Origin: an uncultured Bacteroidales bacterium
GTDB lineage: Bacteria; Bacteroidota; Bacteroidia; Bacteroidales; Muribaculaceae
Reading direction: 5' to 3'
Assembly (NCBI GenBank): GCA_902792895.1
Contig: CADBBK010000004.1
Span: forward strand, 1 to 60,463
Length of the DNA: 60,463 nucleotides
In this document: positions 9,148 to 17,334 of the stretch, piece by piece
Layout: every line of letters starts with the position of its first letter
Numbering within the stretch: the stretch's first letter is position 1
Program-made: the position numbers and the translations under genes
Notes under the pieces: model-generated
What the model was told of the DNA's origin: nothing
Database searches by the model: none
What the model saw: only the letters and a program-made list of their open reading frames with translations

Positions 9148-10050
9148 ATGACAATGCTATCCAGATTCATACCCTGCGGGACTCATGCGATTTTCGCTAA
9201 TTTCACGAATTCTTTGTTTTCAAAATTCGCTGAAATAGCCAAATTCGTGAAATTCGCATCGAAAACCGGGCGCAGATGCCATAGTATTTCTTATTGTTTC
9301 CCTTTTCTATGTTGTCTGTGCTGTAGTTTGTCGTTGGGGGCTCAGGAGAGCGTGTCGATGTTTACCGTCGATGCTGGCTACGCCTCCATCCACGACAGCT
9401 ACCTGACGCCCATCACCTACCACGGCCTCGACCTGGGGCTGGCCTATCAGGCGATGCGGCCGCTGCACTCACGGCCCGACACCTGGCTGTGGCAGCTGCA
9501 GGTGGGTGCCGACTACAACTATGTCGAGAACAAGGCCCGCAACAACCACCTGTACAAGCTCATGGGCGACCTCTCATTTGACATGCAGCGGCGCTGGAAC
9601 GGCGTGCTCAACCATCGGCTGGAATTCACGGCGGGCCCGATGACGCAGCTGCGCGCGGGCATCGTCTATGACGCCGTCAACAGCAACAACCCCGTCACCG
9701 TGCGGGCCCACTGGAACGTGGGCGCTGCCGGCATGGCGGCTTGGCACACCAGGTTGGGCCGCAAACCTGTCACCGTGCGCTACCAGGTGCAGCTGCCCGT
9801 CGTGGGCGTGTTCTTCGCCCCCGAGTACGACGAAAGCTACTACGAGATCTACCTGGGTAACCACAAGAATCTGGCCCACTTGGGCTGGTGGGGCAACCGC
9901 CTGGACATGACGCACTACCTGGGCGCCGACCTGCAGATGGGCAAGACGACCTTGCGCATCGGCTACCGTACCCGCCTCGAGCACTGGTCGGTCAATCACC
10001 TCAAGGTCCATGACATCACCCACTCCCTCGTCCTCGGCATAGGCCTCTAA
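9148..10050 (+). CDS. DUF3316-like envelope protein
   Basis: Up to 300 residues. After a hydrophobic, Cys-rich segment (FPFLCCLCCSLSLGAQ) the mature part is rich in amphipathic beta-strands with many aromatic residues (VDAGYASIHDSYLTPITYHG, LEFTAGPM, TLRIGYRTRLEHW). This fits a small outer-membrane barrel of the DUF3316 type. The start is unclear. ATGs at 9148 and 9154 add about 45 residues encoded by a dispersed repeat (9172-9272). A GTG at 9247 would give a normal signal peptide with a KFASKTGRRC n-region, and may be the true start. The gene follows parC by 34 nt and precedes an S41 protease. Confidence 0.68.
   Translation: MTMLSRFIPCGTHAIFANFTNSLFSKFAEIAKFVKFASKTGRRCHSISYCFPFLCCLCCSLSLGAQESVSMFTVDAGYASIHDSYLTPITYHGLDLGLAYQAMRPLHSRPDTWLWQLQVGADYNYVENKARNNHLYKLMGDLSFDMQRRWNGVLNHRLEFTAGPMTQLRAGIVYDAVNSNNPVTVRAHWNVGAAGMAAWHTRLGRKPVTVRYQVQLPVVGVFFAPEYDESYYEIYLGNHKNLAHLGWWGNRLDMTHYLGADLQMGKTTLRIGYRTRLEHWSVNHLKVHDITHSLVLGIGL
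9150..9172 (+). repeat. 23-bp direct repeat, copy 1
   Basis: The 23 bases here recur exactly at 10075-10097. Both copies overlap the potential start ATG of a gene and encode MLSRFI. The exact match in otherwise different sequence suggests duplication or a dispersed leader motif. Confidence 0.75.
9172..9272. repeat. Dispersed inverted-repeat element, copy 1
   Basis: It begins CCCTGCGGGACTCATGC, like 16857-16957, and holds a perfect 13-bp inverted repeat: AATTTCACGAATT (9199-9211) and AATTCGTGAAATT (9242-9254). Here it lies in the 5' part of an open reading frame and is translated if an upstream ATG is used. Confidence 0.6.
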
Positions 10051-10074
10051 AAAGAAAACAATAAATACAATAAA

Positions 10075-10097
10075 GACAATGCTATCCAGATTCATAC
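10075..10097 (+). repeat. 23-bp direct repeat, copy 2
   Basis: Identical to 9150-9172. It precedes the S41 protease gene and is followed by an ACAAC-rich stretch. Confidence 0.75.
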
Positions 10098-10144
10098 AAA
10101 CAACAAGGACAACCATCAACAACAAGAACAACCAAATATTATTT

Positions 10145-11152
10145 ATGAGTGTTGTTCCTGTTGTTCAACGTTGTTTATGTTGTTTGATCTTGTGTTGCCT
10201 GTGTTGGAGTTGTGCCGAGAAGGATGAGTTTGAGAGTGACCAAGTGGGTAATTTTGAGGCCTTGTGGACCATCATGGACCAGCACTACAGCTTCTTTGAC
10301 TACAAGCAGGTGGACTGGAACGAGGTGCATAACCGCTACCGCCGTCTCGTGTCCAACAAGATGACTGACAGGGAATTGTTTGACGTCTGCGGCGACATGC
10401 TCAAGGAACTGCGCGACGGCCACACCAACCTCATCGCCAGCCATGACGTGTCGCGCTACTGGATTTGGGAGCAATGGCCTGTCAACTACGACGAACGCAT
10501 TATCGACCAGCACTACCTCAACTTCGACTACAAGCGGGCCTCGGGCATCAAGTACCAGATCCTGCCCGACAACTACGGCTACATGTACTACGGCTCCTTT
10601 TCGTCGGACATCGGCGAAGGGAACCTTGACCTGATACTCAGCTACTTATCCACTGCCGACGGCCTCATCATCGATGTGCGCAGCAACGGCGGAGGCTACC
10701 TTACCAACGTCGAGAAACTCGTCTCGCGATTCATCGGCGAGCGTACGCTGGCCGGCTACATCTGCCACAAGACAGGCACGGGACACAACGACCTGAGTGA
10801 GCCCTACCCCTACTATTTCGAACCCACCAAAAACCACATCCACTACCTCAAGCCCGTCATCGTGCTTGCCAACCGCGGCTCCTTCAGCGCCACCAACAAC
10901 TTCGTGTCCATCATGAAGTCGCTCGACAACGTCATCATCGTGGGCGACACCACCGGCGGCGGCAGCGGTCTGCCCTTCACCAGCGAGCTGCCCAACGGCT
11001 GGCGCGTGCGCTTCTCGTCGTGCCCTATCCTGGACCCGCAGGGCCAGCTCACCGAGTTTGGCGTGGCCCCTGACGTGCGCGTCGATATGGACGAGCAGGA
11101 CCGCTCCCACGACGCCATCCTCGACACCGCCATTGAACTTTTTAAACATTAG
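10145..11152 (+). CDS. S41 family peptidase, probable lipoprotein
   Basis: 335 residues from the ATG at 10145, chosen because it gives a signal peptide of normal length (MSVVPVVQRCLCCLILCCLC) ending in a Cys (WSC) that could be lipidated. An earlier in-frame ATG at 10079 would add 22 polar residues. An N-terminal helical part (about 30-115) is followed by the S41 core: GLIIDVRSNGGGYL, then RGSFSATNNF with the likely nucleophile Ser, and GDTTGGGSGLP. No PDZ domain is evident. S41 enzymes are C-terminal-processing or tricorn-like serine proteases; the target is unknown. The DUF3316-like gene lies directly upstream. Confidence 0.82.
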   Translation: MSVVPVVQRCLCCLILCCLCWSCAEKDEFESDQVGNFEALWTIMDQHYSFFDYKQVDWNEVHNRYRRLVSNKMTDRELFDVCGDMLKELRDGHTNLIASHDVSRYWIWEQWPVNYDERIIDQHYLNFDYKRASGIKYQILPDNYGYMYYGSFSSDIGEGNLDLILSYLSTADGLIIDVRSNGGGYLTNVEKLVSRFIGERTLAGYICHKTGTGHNDLSEPYPYYFEPTKNHIHYLKPVIVLANRGSFSATNNFVSIMKSLDNVIIVGDTTGGGSGLPFTSELPNGWRVRFSSCPILDPQGQLTEFGVAPDVRVDMDEQDRSHDAILDTAIELFKH

Positions 11153-11171
11153 ATGCCGTCGGCATCTAATG
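11147..11171. repeat. Perfect hairpin overlapping the protease stop codon
   Basis: CATTAGATGCC (11147-11157) pairs perfectly with GGCATCTAATG (11161-11171) around a 3-nt loop. The TAG stop lies in the left arm. No T-run follows, so it is not a standard terminator. Confidence 0.7.
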
Positions 11172-11259
11172 TGGAGAATGGAGAAAGTTTAATGTTTAAA
11201 GAGGGCATCCGCGCGTATGCCTCATTAAACATTACCCATTAACCTTTCTCCACATCTAA
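11163..11259. repeat. Imperfect long inverted repeat
   Basis: The left arm (about 11163-11204) and right arm (about 11220-11259) are imperfect reverse complements. Both contain versions of ATTAAACATT and a CTTTCTCCA core. The pattern resembles the tandem units that follow. Confidence 0.55.
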
Positions 11260-11281
11260 CGCCGTCTTCCAACGGCGTTAG
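11256..11281. repeat. Perfect hairpin in the repeat block
   Basis: CTAACGCCGT (11256-11265) pairs with ACGGCGTTAG (11272-11281), a 10-bp stem with a 6-nt loop. No T-run follows. Confidence 0.65.
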
Positions 11282-11497
11282 ATGTTTCATTAAACATTCT
11301 CCATTCTCCTTTCTGCACGGCGCCAGCCGTTTAAAGTGCAGATGTTTCATTAAACATTATCCATTCTCCTTTCTGCACGGCGACAGCCGTTCTCTCCACG
11401 GCGCCAGCCGTTTAAAGTGCAGATGTTTCATTAAACATTATCCATTCTCCTTTCTGCACGGCGCCAGCCGTTCTCTCCACGGCGCCAGCCGTTTAAA
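11281..11497. repeat. Tandem direct repeats (three units)
   Basis: Unit 1 spans 11281-11340, unit 2 11341-11421 and unit 3 11422-11497. Each begins GATGTTTCATTAAACATT and contains CTCCTTTCTGCACGGCG. Units 2 and 3 hold an extra 21-nt piece ending in CACGGCGCCAGCCGTT. The core ACGGC-GCCA-GCCGT is a small hairpin that recurs in each unit. No coding potential is seen. Confidence 0.85.
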
Positions 11498-11541
11498 AAT
11501 CTCAGTAAATGTGGGAATTGAGAAAAAATTTAACAGATTCG

Positions 11542-11573
11542 TTTGGTCATCTCGTTGAAATGCACTAATTTTG
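11542..11573 (+). promoter_or_regulatory. Promoter of the first giant secreted-protein gene
   Basis: TTTG (11542-11545), 20 nt, then TAATTTTG (11566-11573). The ATG at 11824 is about 250 nt downstream, so the transcript has a long leader. The leader is unlike those at 17.2 and 24.6 kb. Confidence 0.7.
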
Positions 11574-11823
11574 CAACACATTATGTGGTATTGAAAGGAA
11601 AAAAGGACTAACATTGATGCAGATGATTAAACTTTTTAGGATTTTTAAAGTATAACATATTGCGATTCAACCCAGCAGCAATGTATAGCCCTGGCGGATG
11701 ATGGTGATCTTTTCTCCACTACGAGAATGTAACAAACCTTATCGCCTGCACTCGATATACTGTACTGATGGAACTGTGGTAAATTAACTATACTAAATCT
11801 ATATTTTTAAAATTGTGGATAAT

Positions 11824-14800
11824 ATGAAAAAGTTAACATTCTTATTGTTCGGCCTGCTGCTGGCAGTGGGCTGGACCAGTAGTGCGCATGCCCAGTCGCT
11901 GACCAAAGTCAGCAAGAGCATGAACAGCCCCCTGCGTGCTGACCGTTACGCCGACATGGTGACGCTGACCGCAGCCGAGGCCGAGACGTTGGAGTACTCA
12001 TGGACCGACGCTGATGGCACCCACACCAGTAAAGCTACTGATGTGGCTACCAAGCCCGAGCAGATCTATGAGCTGTTAAGGTTTGTCTATATGAACCCGG
12101 CTTTCCCTGGTCCGTCATATAGCGCTTGGAATGCCTCAGATCTGGCACTGAGTTCTTTCCCAAATCGTGTTGACCCCGTCTATTACGGCGGTATCGGTGG
12201 TGGTTGGGACATCGGCGCTACCTACACCGCTGTTCCCAACAACAATCTCACCATCACATTCTCTAGTGGTACGGTAAACTTCGACTACATCGAACTTATC
12301 GGTGATGGTGCCGTTCTCCAGAGATGGGACTACACAAATGGTACAACCATGCCTACCGGCTGGACGTTAAGCGGCACTTTAAGGACTTATAATGGTTACT
12401 GCTATTTAAATTATGGTGGTACCATCACTATTCCCTCCAGCCGATTCAGCAGCGGCAATTACCGCAGTGTAAGAGTTGTTGTCCATGCTTGTAATGATGC
12501 CAATTCAACTGGCACCATTACCTGCGCTGGTTTTACCCAGACACCTTACACACCCAGTGATATACAGACGCTTGACCATCTGGATTCAACTCCAACCGTC
12601 AAACAAGCGCTCAGAGATTATGGCTGGACCATCACCGGCAACGAGACCCTGGCTGCTGACGGCACCTACACCCCCAGTCAGGAGGGTTATACCGCTCTGG
12701 TGGTTTCGGTTAAGAACGATGCCGATATTTATGACGAGCCCCAGTCCTACCTGGGCTCCTGCTCGTTCTATTCCAAGGCTGAGGTCATCGAGTGGATTGG
12801 CAACACCATCGACCAGGTGAAGCTGTTGACCGATGGTCTGCTCATCGGTGTTCAGGGTGACTACACCCGCGGCACCGTGTTTAACTGCGACGGCCGTTAC
12901 AACAAGTTCTTCTTCCTGAGCAAGGGCCAGGCCCGCAAGAAGTCGACCCGAGTGAATACCTGGATCAACAACGGTAACTATCCTGGTTATATCGGTGAGG
13001 AAGTCGCCTTCAAGCAGATGTTTGAGGAGTTCAGCCCCACTGCCGGTGGCGCTGGTGACGAAATCGACAACTTCTACAGCAAGATGATGGAGGGTAGCGT
13101 CTATGACATCGTTCACGACTGCGCTTCGGTGATCCAAAACGGTCACCAGTTCTCGATGTCGGGTAACGCTGGCGAGACCTATTACGCCATGTCAGGTCTG
13201 AACTTCTTCATCCCTGACTACCGTCTGGCCATGTGGTGGAACCCGACGTCCATCAACGGCTCCACCCGCCAGTATGTGGACGGTCGCAGCTTCGTGCCCT
13301 ATCAGTATTACACTAATAACACCACTACTCCGACAACCTATGCTAATGGAGCCGGTGTCTGGTCGGCATATTACGCGCAGTACAATCCCAAGTATGCCCC
13401 CAAGGTGGGTATCTACAAAATCACCCTGCATGCCGAGGCCGAACCCGTGGCCTATGACTACCAGCCTGACAACCGCAACTACAAGGTGACCTTGACCTGG
13501 GTATCGTCGCTGAACGAGATGTCGGGCCACAACGTGCCGCAGACCTACACTGTCTATTACTATGACGAGAACGGCCAGAGGCAGAAACTCGTTGTCGAGG
13601 GTTACACCAACACCGATGGTGAGACTGGTCTGACCACCCTCGTTTACTATGTTGAGCAGTTTGAGCACAGCTACACCATCGACTACATCGTCATGGGTAC
13701 TCCTGATGACACCGAGCATCCCGCCTTCATCGCCTGGAGTAACGAGGACAACGTAACCATCCCGGGTTGGGACGACTTCCTGATCTTGAAGCTCGACCAC
13801 CACGAGAGCGACTTCGTCATCAATGGCGACGACAAGTCTAACTGGTACCGCAACTTCCTGCACGTAGATAACGACGTGTTCAACGGCCTGAACCTGACCA
13901 AGGTGACAAGCGGCATGAACGAGTTCAACCTCTACCGCTCGAACAGCAAGGACGCTTCTGAGGAAAAAATCGCCGTCCTGACATTTGACAGAGCCACTGC
14001 CACCGCCGAGAAGGTTCACTACACCATTACCTACGACGACAATGGACAGAATGCGGAGTTGGCAGATCAGCAAATCCTGAAACCTGCGGGCAATGCCAAC
14101 AAGTACACCCGCAGCGCCATGCAAATTCCTGATGAGGGTGACGTGCGCGTTCGTGGCAACGGTGACATCATCATCCAGCCCAATGGCTACAATGTGAACT
14201 TCAAGTCCATCAGGGTGAAGAACAACGGTTCTAACATCACTGGCAACACTTGGACATCCTCACAGACTAGCCTGCCCAGCAACTGGATTCTGTCGCCCGG
14301 CTCGCTGTGGGAGAAGTATGCACCCACTGGTGACTACTACCTCGAGGGTGGTGGCTACATCGCTATCCCCGGCATCCTGAACAACAGCAGCTACACCAAC
14401 GTGACTGTGGAAATCGTGGGTTATGGTGACGGCAGCTCTGTTGCTAAGGTGGCTGTCAACGACAACAGTAATACCTTCGACAACAACTCCACCTCGCCCA
14501 GCACTTACACCTGGAATGTCTCGACTGGCCGTGGCGCAAGCCGTGCTGGCGAAGTAGAGACCGTTACCGAGGACTTTGAGGACCAGAGCCTCTTCCCGCC
14601 GTTCTCGACCGGTGGCATCACCGCCGATAATCACTATGGCTTATTTGGCGACTGGAGACTCTACGACTCAACGGGTGCTTTAGTTTGGGAGGTTGAAGCT
14701 ACAACCTTCACCAACGAAGGCGAGCCTCACGCATGGTTTGTTTATAACCCCTCGGTTGCAGGTGACGGTATTCCCGCTCATAACGGCAATCAATATCTGG

Positions 14801-16524
14801 AATCGATTTGCCCGAGGCCAATAGCAAATGGAGGTACCGCTGACGTGGCTGCAGACCACTGGCTGATTTCGCCTGTGTTGAGCGGCAACGCACAGACCAT
14901 TACTTTCTATGAGCGCACACTATCTGAAGAGTATGGTAATGAGGAATATGAGGTGCTTGTTTCATCCACCGATAACAATCCGTCAAGCTTCACCTCGGTG
15001 AAGACCTTTACTGACGCTACGTTAGAGTGGACAGAGCGTTCGGCTACCCTGCCTGCCGGCACCAAGTACTTCGCTATCCGTCACTATTCTGACGACGTCT
15101 TCGGCGTGTTGATTGATGACATCACCTACGAGAGGCCTGCCGGTGGCGAAGTTCCCGTTATCGAGGGCGACAACCTGCGCCTGGGTAACCTGCCCATCGT
15201 CGATCAGCTCAAGGAGCCGATTCTCGACGACAACAGCCATCCCGACAGCTACTACTATGTGCTCCGCTATGAGCCTAACGGCCCCAATGGCGAGGGCACC
15301 AAGAAGACTGGTACCGTTCAAGTTGACATCGAGAAGACTCAGGTGAAGGTTTACGGCAACTACACCAAGGATGATATTGACACCGGTGACCGTGACGCCC
15401 ATCTGGACATGGACATTATCAGCGCCGACGTCACTATGGACCTGCGCGAGAGCGATCCTTACATCCTGTACTACCAGATGCAGGGTAAGGCCAATGGCAA
15501 TCCCGAGCTTAATAAAGACTGGCTCACTCAGCTGCAGCAGATGACCAGCGGTAGCTACATGGAGATGTACAGCGGCACGCTCAGCGAGCCCAAGTTTGAG
15601 CAGACCTGTCCCGCCGATATCCACCACTACTATGCTAGTCAAATTGACCACGGCACCTATAGCGGCAAGGACTACTTCACCTATGCTCCCTCGGTATCGA
15701 CCTGGGGTATCGACCGCCGCTACTACGAGGACGACGGTCTGGACAACACCTATGGTGGTCCCATCTGGAAGACCAGTGTCGGCAAGGCCGAGATGAAGAG
15801 TGTGACTGTCGAGAAGCAGGAAAGCGGTTCTTCCATCAACTGGAATGACAACAACGGCACGCCTTGCACACTGTACTTGCTCGACAAGATTGTTGCCGAT
15901 GGCTATCTGCCCTCGGAGGACGTTACTAACATCAAGTATGTGCCCTACATGTTCCGCGTGTTTGTGGAGAGCCCGAGGGGCCAGCTGCGTGGCTTCAAGG
16001 AGGTAGCCGCAGGCGAGGATCCCAACTTGCCTGGCCACCACTTGGTTAACGATCCCGACTTCACCAACTACAATGGCCCCATCAGCGTGTATGAGGAGAA
16101 CGTCGAGAACAACCCGATTCTGTCCTTCGAGGGCGGCAAGGGTGTTACCTTGCAGAAGAACAAGGATGCCTCCGACTGGACAAACAATGCTGTCTTCGGT
16201 GCACCGAGCGCCATGATCACGGGCAACCAGAATGATGCTCAGATCAACCCGAACGACCTGAAGGTATTCGTACGCTTCTACTACATGGTGGATGGCTGGA
16301 AGACTCGCGACGGCGTGAACCGTCCCGGTAACGGTTCAGAGTCTCCCGAGTTAGATCCCTCGCCCTGGACTGCTGTCAACGAGATGAAGTATGTCGGTGA
16401 GGTGGTAAGCCGCACCTACATCAACACCCTGGGCCAGCAGAGTGACCAGCCGTTCAGCGGCATCAACATCGTGATCACCCGCTACAGCGACGGCACTACC
16501 AGCACCACCAAGGTGGTTCGCTAA
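11824..16524 (+). CDS. Giant secreted modular protein with T9SS-like C-terminal signal (single-chain version)
   Basis: About 1566 residues. A GTG lies 9 nt upstream, but the ATG gives a clean signal peptide ending HAQS. Modules, approximate residues: a conserved N-terminal region (30-530) with FNCDGRYNKFFFLSKGQAR and NFFIPDYRL; Fn3-like strands (545-740); a GGGYIAIPG beta-sandwich (770-880); a cleaved-adhesin-type domain (about 915-1105, DHWLISPVLSGNAQTITFYE); a family-specific C-terminal region (1115-1520, RRYYEDDGLDNTYGGPIW); and a terminal 40 residues with YINTLGQQSDQPF, GINIVITRYSDG and KVVR, the pattern of a T9SS type A sorting domain. The cleaved-adhesin fold is known from gingipain and haemagglutinin proteins; the rest I do not recognise. 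It is probably surface-attached or secreted. The 3' module at 16540-16717 is shared with the gene ending at 24294. Confidence 0.8.
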   Translation: MKKLTFLLFGLLLAVGWTSSAHAQSLTKVSKSMNSPLRADRYADMVTLTAAEAETLEYSWTDADGTHTSKATDVATKPEQIYELLRFVYMNPAFPGPSYSAWNASDLALSSFPNRVDPVYYGGIGGGWDIGATYTAVPNNNLTITFSSGTVNFDYIELIGDGAVLQRWDYTNGTTMPTGWTLSGTLRTYNGYCYLNYGGTITIPSSRFSSGNYRSVRVVVHACNDANSTGTITCAGFTQTPYTPSDIQTLDHLDSTPTVKQALRDYGWTITGNETLAADGTYTPSQEGYTALVVSVKNDADIYDEPQSYLGSCSFYSKAEVIEWIGNTIDQVKLLTDGLLIGVQGDYTRGTVFNCDGRYNKFFFLSKGQARKKSTRVNTWINNGNYPGYIGEEVAFKQMFEEFSPTAGGAGDEIDNFYSKMMEGSVYDIVHDCASVIQNGHQFSMSGNAGETYYAMSGLNFFIPDYRLAMWWNPTSINGSTRQYVDGRSFVPYQYYTNNTTTPTTYANGAGVWSAYYAQYNPKYAPKVGIYKITLHAEAEPVAYDYQPDNRNYKVTLTWVSSLNEMSGHNVPQTYTVYYYDENGQRQKLVVEGYTNTDGETGLTTLVYYVEQFEHSYTIDYIVMGTPDDTEHPAFIAWSNEDNVTIPGWDDFLILKLDHHESDFVINGDDKSNWYRNFLHVDNDVFNGLNLTKVTSGMNEFNLYRSNSKDASEEKIAVLTFDRATATAEKVHYTITYDDNGQNAELADQQILKPAGNANKYTRSAMQIPDEGDVRVRGNGDIIIQPNGYNVNFKSIRVKNNGSNITGNTWTSSQTSLPSNWILSPGSLWEKYAPTGDYYLEGGGYIAIPGILNNSSYTNVTVEIVGYGDGSSVAKVAVNDNSNTFDNNSTSPSTYTWNVSTGRGASRAGEVETVTEDFEDQSLFPPFSTGGITADNHYGLFGDWRLYDSTGALVWEVEATTFTNEGEPHAWFVYNPSVAGDGIPAHNGNQYLESICPRPIANGGTADVAADHWLISPVLSGNAQTITFYERTLSEEYGNEEYEVLVSSTDNNPSSFTSVKTFTDATLEWTERSATLPAGTKYFAIRHYSDDVFGVLIDDITYERPAGGEVPVIEGDNLRLGNLPIVDQLKEPILDDNSHPDSYYYVLRYEPNGPNGEGTKKTGTVQVDIEKTQVKVYGNYTKDDIDTGDRDAHLDMDIISADVTMDLRESDPYILYYQMQGKANGNPELNKDWLTQLQQMTSGSYMEMYSGTLSEPKFEQTCPADIHHYYASQIDHGTYSGKDYFTYAPSVSTWGIDRRYYEDDGLDNTYGGPIWKTSVGKAEMKSVTVEKQESGSSINWNDNNGTPCTLYLLDKIVADGYLPSEDVTNIKYVPYMFRVFVESPRGQLRGFKEVAAGEDPNLPGHHLVNDPDFTNYNGPISVYEENVENNPILSFEGGKGVTLQKNKDASDWTNNAVFGAPSAMITGNQNDAQINPNDLKVFVRFYYMVDGWKTRDGVNRPGNGSESPELDPSPWTAVNEMKYVGEVVSRTYINTLGQQSDQPFSGINIVITRYSDGTTSTTKVVR

Positions 16525-16539
16525 CGGCCGTTGAGACTT

Positions 16540-16592
16540 CCACAGTTCAATCAGTTGCCGGTCCACCGGGCCGGCAGCTGAGGGGACTGAGG
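16540..16592 (+). ncRNA. Conserved 3' UTR hairpin, copy 1
   Basis: CAGTTGCCGGTCC (16552-16564) pairs with GGGCCGGCAGCTG (16568-16580) using G-U wobbles. An outer CAGTTC (16543-16548) pairs with GGACTG (16584-16589), leaving a 3x3 internal loop. The same structure stands at 24319-24373 with a T/C change that keeps pairing. It lies 15 nt past the stop and lacks a T-run, so it is not the terminator. Confidence 0.65.
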
Positions 16593-16597
16593 AAAAC

Positions 16598-16654
16598 ATG
16601 AAACTGAAGATTAACAAAAACGTATTACAAAAACGTAATAATTTTTTTCATTAA
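16598..16654 (+). CDS. Possible 18-residue peptide after the 3' hairpin
   Basis: GAGGAAAAC precedes an ATG opening an 18-codon frame that begins MKLK and is rich in Lys and Asn. The matching position after the second hairpin (24379) also opens a short basic frame starting MKLK. The ribosome-site-like spacing is conserved but the rest of the peptide is not. Expression is uncertain and it may be chance. Confidence 0.2.
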   Translation: MKLKINKNVLQKRNNFFH

Positions 16655-16661
16655 ATCTTTT

Positions 16662-16717
16662 TTCATAACCACAGCACTGCGGAGGGCTCGCTGCTAGAAG
16701 CGCGCCCTCCGTTTTTT
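16662..16717 (+). terminator. Terminator module with CATAACCACAG box, copy 1
   Basis: CATAACCACAG leads into a stem CGGAGGGC...GCCCTCCG (16680-16711) with inner CGCT/AGCG pairing and a T-run. Copies at 24455-24509 and 24920-24986 keep the box and the inner GCTG..GAAGC, while the outer stems differ but stay paired. Confidence 0.82.
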
Positions 16718-17146
16718 ATACCCCCACCCGAAAAAGCTCCGCCAGGAGCGACCCAGGCATGTGGCGACACAAAATCTTGCGTCTCAAGGCAGGTACATTA
16801 GTTGCGACGCACGAAAGGAGACAAAAAATGGGAACGATATAACAGTTGGCCCAAAACCCTGCGGGGCTAATGCCAATTACACGAATTTATCAAATCTTAT
16901 ACGAATAGATTTTTATTATTTCGTGAAATTAGTCTCATTAGCGAAATTGGCTTCGCCGAGCTATAGGTTCGCATTAAAAAACTTTCAGGGACAACAGCTA
17001 TATCATTGCCCAAAAAATATTGCCCCTTGGGGGAGGATGATTGGGCTCTGGGACGAGAAACCTGAAAAAAAAATTATGAGATGGAGGAGTTTTATTGTTT
17101 TCGGTTATATTGCAGTATAGAAATGCCTTTTTTTTAGTCAAAAATA
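16718..17146. other. Gene-free spacer between cassettes
   Basis: No protein gene with family support is seen. The stretch holds the second copy of the CCCTGCGGG element and a region with several GCGAC-type inverted words (GGCGACAC, TTGCGACGCA). An open frame across 16761-17120 has no recognisable features and runs through the repeat, so it is not annotated. Confidence 0.5.
16857..16957. repeat. Dispersed inverted-repeat element, copy 2
   Basis: It begins CCCTGCGGGGCTAATGC, like 9172-9272, and has opposing ACACGAATT and TTTCGTGAAATT arms that are imperfect here. It lies between two cassettes, in non-coding sequence. Confidence 0.6.
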
Positions 17147-17175
17147 TTGTACATTACAAAAAAATTGTACATTTG
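17147..17175 (+). promoter_or_regulatory. Cassette promoter with paired TGTACA sites, copy 1
   Basis: TTG (17147-17149), 18 nt, then TACATTTG (17168-17175). The palindrome TGTACA occurs at 17148-17153 and 17167-17172, overlapping both elements, so a repressor could bind there. The sequence from ATTACAAAAAAATTG through GATTCAAGTAT is nearly the same at 24568-24609. Confidence 0.7.
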
Positions 17176-17334
17176 CATTCGCGATTCAAGTATATGCAAG
17201 GATGAACAGCTTATTCGTATTGAAAAGAGAGTGTTCAAGCCATTGCATTTTGATTGATAGTAAAAGAAGCCGTGTCCCGCGAAGTCGGGGCTCATACTGT
17301 GTCATAACAGAATTACAAGTTTATATAAACCATT
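17176..17334 (+). promoter_or_regulatory. Conserved 5' leader of the cassette, copy 1
   Basis: About 160 nt. Blocks shared with the leader at 24591-24755 are GATTCAAGTAT, AAAGAAGC, GTCCCG, a small CCCG/CGGG hairpin, GTCATAAC and a TATATAAA-like stretch just before the ATG. Order and rough spacing agree. It may act as a regulatory leader; no known riboswitch was recognised. Confidence 0.5.

Noticed and set aside
6342-9170. 942-codon minus-strand frame opposite parC
   Set aside because: It mirrors the ParC coding sequence; no domain is recognisable and ParC motifs are unambiguous.
11281-11497. CRISPR array
   Set aside because: There are only three units, they are directly adjacent with no unique spacers, and no cas genes are near.
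16761-17120. 119-codon frame in the spacer between cassettes
   Set aside because: It runs through a dispersed repeat and low-complexity sequence and shows no signal, domain or good start context.
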